In this document: one piece after another, positions 57,092 through 64,000 of the stretch | Layout: each line of letters starts with the position of its first letter | How positions within the stretch are numbered: position 1 is the stretch's first letter | DNA from: Periplaneta americana | Taxonomy: Eukaryota > Arthropoda > Insecta > Blattodea > Blattidae | Direction of reading: 5' to 3' | DNA: 64,000 nucleotides | Assembly: GCF_040183065.1 (NCBI RefSeq) | Contig: NC_091119.1 | Span: 199,605,043-199,669,042, forward strand | Notes under the pieces: generated by a model | The model's database searches: none | What the model was told of the DNA's origin: nothing | The model's input: the letters and a program-made list of their open reading frames with translations, nothing else | Program-made: the position numbers and the translations under genes

Positions 57092-58317
57092 GAACTGGTA
57101 ATGGAAATTACGGGAAAACGGCTGAACGGATTTTAATGAATGACCCTTCATTTTCATGCCTGGCATCCAAAGTTTTTCGGAAAAGTAGTAGTTTTCACTG
57201 AAATGTCAATTTTCCTACATAATTTTCCTATTTTCCAAAATCCATCTGTTGTCAGTTTTGAGAACTAATTTTATTGAATCACGGCCGACTTGATTGAATT
57301 TCAGAACAAAACACACACTACAATAAACAATAGGCTATTACACGAAGGCCATGACCTGCAGGGTTGCCGACATATTTAGAGCTCAATTCAATTTGTTACT
57401 AAAAACTGATTCTGTAGTGTATAATTTTCTGAGTACAGCTGTGTATTGGATATTCAAATCTACGAAACTTGAGGTGGCTTGATGACATTGTTACCATTAG
57501 AAATTAAATATTATTATAGTTAATATCATGATGCGTCTATTTTTCATTAATTGTACATAATATTGATGCTATATTGATGACATGAAAGTGAAACGTTTTG
57601 AGGTTATGTAAGTAAATGTAGAGAATATCTTAATTTAGATCTTCATTTCTATAATTTACTGAGTGGCTGCTATATATAACTACAAAGCTTAAGTAAGATA
57701 ATAATATTGTTATTAAAAATCAAATATTTTTATACTTATTAAACCAGTGGGGTTGGGTCTTTTTCATATACTTAATGGCGGTGTAGTGTAGATATTGATA
57801 TGTGTCATTGTCTTCAGTATTGGCTCGAGAGAGCGCAAAAATTACAGTTCCTAAGGAAAGATCAAAAGGTATTACTTACTGATAAAATAAGAGGCCTAGA
57901 AAATTTTGTAGACTCCAGATCATTCCAGCAAGATCTCTTAGTAGGATAGAATGATTTTACGCTCTATATTTCAAATTCTACATGCAGCAGCTATACTAAA
58001 ATGCTATTGTTCGAAAGCTTAGCAAACCTGACATTTTTTTTAACTTTTGCCTACACAATGACCTGAAATAGCTACTGCTATCGTCCTGACATTGATACTT
58101 GCGTTTTCGCGTTGAAACTCAAAAACTGATGTTGGATAGGTTCAAGAAAAAGTATTTGGCCTAAAAAAATCCATTCAGAGAGAGTATGTTTCATTATTAT
58201 GGAAGCAAATAGCTATCAAAAAGACAAGTATTCTTCATTTAAAATAAATCTCAAAAATATTTATTTGAACGTCTAACGAACTTAGTTTGCAGCAGCATTT
58301 GCTGCACAAGCCACTAG
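57044..58317 (+). mobile_element. Non-autonomous Helitron, copy 2
   Basis: Starts TC (57044), passes an AT/GT microsatellite (57048-57087) and AATTTGAACTGGTAATGGAA, and ends GCAGCATTTGCTGC-ACAAGCCA-CTAG (58317) followed by T. It is longer than copy 1 because of the extra segment 57835-58190 (AATTACAGTTCCTAAGGAAA ...), which copy 3 shares. No Rep/helicase. Confidence 0.82.
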
Positions 58318-59447
58318 TTGTTATATAATATGAACTGGTAATGGAAATTACGGGAAAATGGTGAACGGATTTTAATGAATGACCCGTCATTTTGAAGCTT
58401 GGCATCCAAGGATTTTCAGAAAAATAGTAACTTTCAGTGAAGCGTCAGTTTTCCTACATAATTTTCCTATTTTCCAAAATCCATCTTTCGTCAATTTTGA
58501 GAACTAATAGCATTTCAGAACAAAACAAAACACACACTACAAAAAACAATAGTCTATTACACGAAGGCCATGACCTGCAGGTTTGCTGACACATTTAGAG
58601 TTCAAATTCAATTGGTTATTAAAAACTTCAAGACTTACTAAAAATAATTTACAGGTCTGATTCTGCGGTGTGTAATTTTCTGAGTACAGCTGTGTATTGG
58701 ATATTAAAATCTACAAAGCTTGAGGTGGTTTAATGACATTATTACCATTAGAAATGAAATATTATTATAGTTAATGCCATGATAATATATAACTACAAAA
58801 CTTGCGTAAGATAATAATATTGTTATTAAAACTCAAATATTTTTATTGTTATTAATCAAGTGGGGTTGGGCCTTTTTCATATAGCCTACTTAATGGCGGT
58901 GTGGTGTAAATACTTATATGCGTCATTCTCTTCAGTATTGGCTCGAGAGAGTGCAAAAATTACAGTTCCTGAGGAAAGACGGTATTACTTATTGATAAAA
59001 TAAGAGGCCTACAAAATTTTGTAGTCTCCCGATCATTTCAGCAAGATCTCTATCAGGATGAAATTATTTTATCCTCTACATTTCAAGCTCTACATGCAGT
59101 AACTATATCAATTGTTCGAAAGCATAGCAAACCTGACTTTTTTTAACTTTCACCTGCAATCTACAATGACCTGAAATAGCTATTGCTTTACTCCCACATG
59201 AAAAAATCCACTGATCGTCCTGACATTGTTACTTGCGTTTTCGCGTTGAAACTCAAAAACTGAAGATGGATAGGTTCAAGAAAAACTATTTGGCATAAAA
59301 AAAATATTTAGAGGCAGTATGTTTAAATGTTATGGAAGCAAATAACTTTCAAAATGTCTGGTATTTTCCATTGAAAATAAATCTGAAAAATTTTTATTTG
59401 AACGTCTAAAGAACTTAGTTTGCAGCATTTGCTGCACAAGCCACTAG
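58318..59447 (+). mobile_element. Non-autonomous Helitron, copy 3, directly after copy 2
   Basis: Begins immediately after the CTAG of copy 2 (TTGTTATATAATATGAACTGG) and ends with the same hairpin and CTAG at 59444-59447. The two copies are in the same orientation without intervening DNA. Its first bases are TTGTTATA rather than TC, so its 5' terminus is either decayed or slightly truncated. Confidence 0.8.
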
Positions 59448-59521
59448 TATAATATAATATAATATAATATAATATAATATAATATAATATAATATAATAT
59501 AATATAATATAATATAATATT
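59448..59521. repeat. TATAA pentanucleotide array
   Basis: About 14 units of ATAAT directly after the Helitron 3' end. Confidence 0.95.
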
Positions 59522-59523
59522 AG

Positions 59524-60222
59524 TACATTATGTAACGAGCCTATAATGATAGTAATTAAGAATCGAGTATGGATATTTATGAAACGAGCGCTTGCGCTCG
59601 TTTCATAATTTTCATACGAGCTTCTTAATTACCATTATAGGCGAGTTTCATACGACTTTTTATGCTCGACCATATTTCTAACTTGAAATTACCGGTATTC
59701 AGATGTATACATTTTATTTGTAACTGACAAGATCGGAAGTGACCTTGTTCTAGGTCGTGAATTGTGAGATGTGCGCAGACGCGAAAGTATTGATTTTTTC
59801 CGAGGAACAATAATGTCATTGACCTTGACGTAGTCCCGTTAAACTTGATAATATTATAATATTATAACCTTGATTATTGAATTCGACATAGAAAAACGAG
59901 ATGACAAATTGAATTTATTTGAATATTATTTACAATTAACGCTAATTATTATAGTAACAGAACATAACCTTCTGCGACAGTATTGGATTTCCAGCCTCCG
60001 TGACTTTTCGCTAATTCTCTTTCGATTGCATATCCGAGAATAATCGATACTTGCGGTTTTATAACGGTAGAAAGCTGACCTGTCATTGGCTGAACAGTTG
60101 TAACCTGAGTCGTCATTGGCTGAAAGACCTGACCTTTAATGAGTAGGTGTACTTTAATGACATGCATTAAAGGACTGCTACCAGGTGTATAATTACTACA
60201 TTTCGGCATGGTCGAGCATAAA
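59524..60222 (-). repeat. Interspersed repeat with a ~100-nt hairpin (copy 2)
   Basis: Inverse of 31908-32567. The hairpin 59539-59642 is better preserved here: GCCTATAATG...CATTATAGGC outer stem and a perfect central GAAACGAGCGCTTGCGCTCGTTTC palindrome split by nothing. Both copies contain the TGTCGCAGAAGGTTATGTT and ATTCTCGGATATGCAATCGA phrases. Confidence 0.75.
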
Positions 60223-60596
60223 ATATAATATAAGATACCTGGGGGCATTAAGGCCCAGCATGTTATAAGGCCCACTACCTAGTTTCGCCATTAGTTATAC
60301 ACTTTTGCAAAAGAGAGCAACAGCTCTTAAGCCCTATTTCTTCTTGCATTCGAGTGAGGTGTAAAGAAACTAGATTCTCCTTCTAGTTTGTAGCTAACTG
60401 ATGGCAACAAAGTTTTGTGTGATTATTTCTGCTTTCATCATAACATTTTGCAAAATGTAAGTTGATATTTAATCCTTTTACTGTGTGTTTATTAATATAG
60501 TATTAAATGCACGTTATTGTGTAAACATTAAGAAGTTTGGGGCTACAGTTAAACTTTCGTGAAACCCATATAAGTATATATTATTTTAATGTACCG
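60223..60596. other. Unannotated spacer
   Basis: No gene or repeat end recognised. Confidence 0.3.
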
Positions 60597-60951
60597 AAGT
60601 ACATATGATATTTCCATGCAGATATTCTGCGTCATCATACGATGAAAGAGTAATGGAACGGAGAAAAATTCTCTCCGGCACCGGGATTTGAACCCGGGTT
60701 TTCAGCTCTATGTGCTGATGCTTTATCCACTAAGCCACACCGGATACCCATCTCGGTGTCGGACAGAATCGTCTCAGTTTAAGTTCCAACTCTTGGGTTC
60801 CCTCTAGTGGCCGCCCTCTGCACTACGTCATAGATGCCTATGAACGTAGGACTGAAGTCCACACATGTGCTGAGGTGCACTCGTTATGAGTGACTAGTTG
60901 GCCGGGATCCGACGGAATAAGCGTCGTCTTAAATAACGAAGTGATTTACGC

Positions 60952-60955
<4 letters not shown>
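60597..60955 (-). mobile_element. tRNA-like-containing repeat, copy C (most complete)
   Basis: Minus-strand order: ~200 bp leader (CGGATCCCGGCCAACTAGTC ... CACCTCAGCACATGTGTGG), the 71-nt tRNA-like region (60744-60674; anticodon-position bases GTA; T-arm TTCAAAT), and a ~75-bp tail ending CATATGTACTTCG. Having the tRNA-like part in the middle instead of at the 5' end is unlike an ordinary SINE. Confidence 0.68.

Positions 60956-61009
<54 letters not shown>
60956..61009. repeat. AT dinucleotide tract
   Basis: About 25 AT units; the LTR retrotransposon begins just after it and may have inserted into it. Confidence 0.95.
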
Positions 61010-61011
<2 letters not shown>

Positions 61012-61012
<1 letters not shown>

Positions 61013-61806
61013 GTGACAGCGACGTGAGAATCGAACTCACGACCAGCGTCCCGCAAGAAAGCAGATCGCACGGGCTCCACGGAACATTGAGTGACGTCGC
61101 GCGGTGGAGAGAAGGGAGAGAGGGTGTATTACGTCACGCGACGAGTCTGCGCGCGCAGCTGCTACGCAGTGGATGTGGAACGACCTTCCCGATTATTCCA
61201 GACGTCTGTCGATGTAGAGATATTGAGATAATTCTCTACACACCTGTAGAAGGTTCTCGCAACTATGATTTTGCTATAAAAGAGCAGGCGCCAGCGAACT
61301 AGACAGAGTCTTCAGAGTTTTCAGTTATTCAGTCAGTGAGAAAGCCAGAGCAAGCAAGCCAGCCGGAGTTCGACTCGAGTGTGCGTCCGCATCTGCGTCA
61401 GCATCCGAAGGCCTGAGTTCGAGTGCAGTGGACCGCAGTTGGAGGGACCTGAGTTCGAGTGCAGTGGACCGCAGTTGGAGGGACCCGAGTTCGAGTACAG
61501 TGAACTGTCTCTGAAGGTCTGTGGTTCGAGATACCGTGAACTCGAGTGACTGAGATAGAAGAACTGTGAACTGAGAACTGGTAGTTGTGATTTGTAAATA
61601 GTGCTTTGTAAATATTAGTTAAGATTAACAGTTCATTGTTGTGCGTAATAGTCCAAGTCAATTGTCATTGTCGTCGGTGGAGTGCTATAACGAATACTGT
61701 GTTGAGTGAAAATCCAATTGTTGACGAGAGCGTTTAAGGCGAATTGTAGAAAGGAATTATTGTTGTGGCGAATAAATTACATTGTTGTTACTAAATAAAA
61801 TTCACA
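61012..61806 (+). mobile_element. 5' LTR of a Ty3/gypsy-type retrotransposon
   Basis: Begins TGTGACAGCG and ends AATTCACA, so the termini form the 5-bp inverted pair TGTGA/TCACA. Inside are a TATA box (61275), a 36-bp direct repeat (CCTGAGTTCGAGTGCAGTGG...) with starts at 61412, 61448 and 61484, and AATAAA signals at 61771 and 61794. It is directly followed by a primer-binding site and an open Gag frame. The 3' LTR is beyond the window, so LTR identity (age) cannot be judged. Confidence 0.85.
61275..61282 (+). promoter_or_regulatory. TATA box of the LTR promoter
   Basis: TATAAAAG preceded by TTTGC. Transcription would be expected to start ~25-30 bp later near 61305, which places the U3/R border there and leaves ~500 bp of R-U5. 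Confidence 0.65.
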
Positions 61807-61807
61807 T

Positions 61808-61824
61808 TGGTGTCAGAACCGGGA
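61808..61824 (+). other. Primer-binding site
   Basis: TGGTGTCAGAACCGGGA starts one base after the LTR. The TGG start complements the CCA end of a tRNA. The first ten bases match what I remember of insect leucine tRNA 3' ends (TGGTGTCAGAA), but the tRNA identity is from memory. Confidence 0.75.
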
Positions 61825-61835
61825 TATTATCGATA

Positions 61836-64000
61836 ATGGAGAACCTACAGCAAATCCTGCAAGCCATCGCGGAAATGAAAGCTGAAATGAAAAACGACAT
61901 AAGTGCAGTAAAAGCAGAAATGAAGAACGATATCAGTGAAGTAAAAGATAACATGAACAGGCACATCAGTGAGGTTAAGAACGACATAAGTGATGTTAAA
62001 ACGGAGATGAAAAGTGACATAAGTGAAGTGAAAGGCGACATAAGTGGAGTGAAAGGCGACATCAGCGAAGTGAAAGGCGACATCAGCGGAGTAAAAGATG
62101 ACGTCACTACGCAAATTGAAAGCGTTTCAGCCCACGTAGATGGAATTGTCGCCATCGTGAAAGACGAACTCAAAGCCGATCTTGACAACCTAAACAAGAA
62201 TTTTACAACTATAAACGAGACAGTAACCGAATTGAGACAGGAGGTAGACCATTTCGACGGCAAAATCCGCGATCTCGAGCGCCGTCAAGAGCAGACGAGC
62301 GAGTTGTTGGACAAGACGAGTGAGGTGATGGAAAAACATGCTGAAGAAAACAAGCACATCCTCGCATTGGTGGATCGCCAGGCTAGAGAACAAAAACAGA
62401 TAGTTGCCGAGGAGGTTCGACGTGCCATGCAAGAAGCGGCCACAGAGTTGAGGACTCCATATAGTGGCCCTGCGGAATCATCGCCTTCAGCCAGACATCA
62501 CAACGTCAAGACGCCGAAGTTCGACGGTACGACGTCTTGGGCGATATTCCGTCGCCAGTTCGAGGCCATCGCAGAGCACAATGGGTGGACGCCAGCAGAG
62601 AAAACCACTCAGCTGCTGGCTGCGCTTCAGGGACAGGCGTCGGAGATTCTTCACAGCGTTCCGGAAGATGGGACAGCCGCTGAGATAATGGCGGCCCTGG
62701 AGGGACGTTATGGTGACCATCAACTTGCGGCAGCGTTCAGGACCCAACTAAAAACGAGGGTCCAACAGTCAGGCGAGTCCCTGCAAGAATTTGCGATGGC
62801 GGTGGAACAACTGGCCCATAAGGCCCTCAGGGGCCTACCTAATGATTTCATCGCTGGAGAGGCGGCCTACACCTTCAGCAGCGGAGTTCGAGACCCCGAA
62901 ATCAGACAACAGCTACTCCTGGCAGAGCATCGTACCATCAACGCAGCTCTGGCGGCGGCCCTCAGGATGGAGGCGGCCAAGTCGGCGGCGGGAGTCTCAG
63001 CACCGCACTGGATTAGGAGCGTCGCGGCGGCCGACGTCGAGGAGCGCCAGCAGTCAACGGAGCGGCGGAAACGACGGGCGCCCACCTGCTGGTCCTGTGG
63101 CAAAACGGGACACTTGAGAAGGGACTGTGACCAATCCGGCCACAGGCAGGAGAGAGAGGTGGCCGACGTCGAGGAGCGCCAGCAGTCAACGGAGCGGCGG
63201 AGACGACGGGCGCCCACCTGCTGGTCCTGCGGCAGACTGGGACACCTGAGAAGGGACTGTGACCGATCCGGTCAGAGGCAGGAGAGAGAGGTGGCCGACG
63301 TCGAGGAGCGCCAACAGTCGACGGAGCGGCGGAGACGACGGACGCCCAACTGCTGGTCCTGCGGGAGACCGGGACACCTAAGGAGGGACTGCAACCGCTC
63401 CAGCCACCGGCAGGAGAGAGAGGTGGCTGACACCGAGAGAAACCAACAGTCGCCTGAGCAACGGAGACGACGGGTGCCCACCTGCTGGTCCTGCGGTGAA
63501 CCTGGGCACCTGCGGAGGAGTTGCGACCGACCTGGCAACAGTCAGGAGAGAGAGGGGGCCAATGCTAGGAGGAGCACGTCGGCGCCATCATCACCGTCCC
63601 CTCGGCTCGTCCTGAAACCGGTCGACAGAAGATGCGACGATGGGCTGATTGCTGAAGGACGGATAAAAGGCCGTCCATGCAGAGTACTGGTGGACACCGG
63701 GGCGATGCTTACTATCGCCAGACCAGACGTCGTGCGTGGCCTACCTGGGAGGACGCCGCTGCGCCAATACGAGCTACGTACTGCTTCAGGCGAGAGCTTG
63801 CCCATCCAGAGAGAGGTCTTCCTGGACCTGACCTTGGGGAAGAGGAAACTGGAGATGTGGGTGTTCGTCGCCAACATCACCGAGGACGTCGTCCTGGGAC
63901 TCGACGCCATGCGGTTACTCGATGCGACGGTGGACGTCCGGCGCCGTATACTCCGTCTTGGTCGGGATGAAGTGTTCCTGATGGACGCCGAGGACCAACC
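61836..64000 (+). CDS. Gag-protease polyprotein of the LTR retrotransposon (runs off the window)
   Basis: An ATG 30 bp after the LTR opens a frame of 721 codons without a stop to the edge. Residues ~1-95 are a coiled coil with 7-residue repeats of the type GDIS-x-VK. Residues ~95-210 are charged helix. Residues ~225-345 match the retrotransposon Gag capsid region (TPKFDGTTSWAIFRRQFEAI ... LLAALQGQASEIL). Four CCHC zinc knuckles (CWSCG--GHLRR-C) start at residues 418, 462, 506 and 550, each with the same RQEREVADVEERQQSTERRR spacer: an exact 44-residue repeat. An aspartic protease follows (LVDTGA, D620; VVLGLDAM as its C-terminal Gly-containing motif). Gag and protease share one frame. Coding is far richer in G+C than the region, and the frame is unbroken, so the element may be young. 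Reverse transcriptase should follow outside the window. Confidence 0.9.
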   Translation, partial: MENLQQILQAIAEMKAEMKNDISAVKAEMKNDISEVKDNMNRHISEVKNDISDVKTEMKSDISEVKGDISGVKGDISEVKGDISGVKDDVTTQIESVSAHVDGIVAIVKDELKADLDNLNKNFTTINETVTELRQEVDHFDGKIRDLERRQEQTSELLDKTSEVMEKHAEENKHILALVDRQAREQKQIVAEEVRRAMQEAATELRTPYSGPAESSPSARHHNVKTPKFDGTTSWAIFRRQFEAIAEHNGWTPAEKTTQLLAALQGQASEILHSVPEDGTAAEIMAALEGRYGDHQLAAAFRTQLKTRVQQSGESLQEFAMAVEQLAHKALRGLPNDFIAGEAAYTFSSGVRDPEIRQQLLLAEHRTINAALAAALRMEAAKSAAGVSAPHWIRSVAAADVEERQQSTERRKRRAPTCWSCGKTGHLRRDCDQSGHRQEREVADVEERQQSTERRRRRAPTCWSCGRLGHLRRDCDRSGQRQEREVADVEERQQSTERRRRRTPNCWSCGRPGHLRRDCNRSSHRQEREVADTERNQQSPEQRRRRVPTCWSCGEPGHLRRSCDRPGNSQEREGANARRSTSAPSSPSPRLVLKPVDRRCDDGLIAEGRIKGRPCRVLVDTGAMLTIARPDVVRGLPGRTPLRQYELRTASGESLPIQREVFLDLTLGKRKLEMWVFVANITEDVVLGLDAMRLLDATVDVRRRILRLGRDEVFLMDAEDQ

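Noticed and set aside
61802..63910. Minus-strand frames (up to 153 codons) under the Gag ORF
   Set aside because: Shadows of a G+C-rich, repetitive coding sequence on the plus strand.

Overview
The window reads as repeat-rich, AT-rich chromosomal DNA of an insect, most likely a blattodean (cockroach). The basis is an abundant non-LTR retrotransposon whose reverse transcriptase (YADDV, then EKTKYMIMSRDQN, then RLRWAGHVARM) I recognise as a very common cockroach family. Other insect traits are tRNA-derived SINEs, mariner/IS630 elements, Helitrons and hAT elements. The species call is inference from memory, not a search result. There is no operon, rRNA, CRISPR array or bacterial gene. The only host-gene signal is one candidate spliced exon at 36719-36891, so this looks like a gene desert or a very long intron.

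Layout. 1-0.8 kb: left-edge hAT-derived zinc-finger ORF, minus strand. 2.5-4.0 kb: foldback repeat with a nested LINE. 4.6-6.7 kb: purine-rich array. 7.4-8.9 kb: tandemly duplicated LINE 3' end. 9.06-10.33 kb: internally deleted mariner carrying a LINE fragment and a SINE. 10.6-11.9 kb: CATAT array. 12.5-14.7 kb: two tandem 1.1-kb inverted-repeat elements. About 15 kb: hammerhead-like motif and LINE relic. 17.0-17.95 kb: Helitron. 18.15-19.9 kb: jockey-like ORF1 relic split by two insertions. 19.9-21.05 kb: TA-flanked non-autonomous element. 21.6-23.35 kb: minisatellite with a palindromic MITE. 24.27-25.1 kb: internally deleted LINE and a SINE. 25.6-28.5 kb: AT-rich simple arrays. 29.3-33.1 kb: LINE relics and a hairpin repeat. 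34.9-36.3 kb: pyrimidine tract. 37.0-43.7 kb: ~320-bp satellite split by a solo LTR. 43.9-47.9 kb: TTAA-flanked MITE, a SINE with an inserted hAT element, another SINE, and a LINE. 49.34-52.26 kb: about 29 copies of a 100-bp satellite. 52.5-53.4 kb: Harbinger-like element. 54.2-56.3 kb: LINE fragment and an IS630/mariner relic. 57.0-59.45 kb: two adjoining Helitrons. 59.5-60.95 kb: hairpin repeat and tRNA-like repeat. 61.01 kb to the right edge: 5' LTR, primer-binding site and open Gag-protease frame of a Ty3/gypsy-type retrotransposon, the best preserved coding sequence here.

The parts do not form a pathway. They record successive transposition, and many insertions can be ordered by nesting and by the target-site duplications read directly from the sequence. 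I found no convincing new multi-gene system. The most notable items are the Gag with four tandem zinc knuckles, the hammerhead-like motif, the internally deleted LINE with intact duplications, the fully resolved SINE/hAT nest, and the two large satellites. Most long open frames in the window are shadows of simple repeats and are not annotated as genes.
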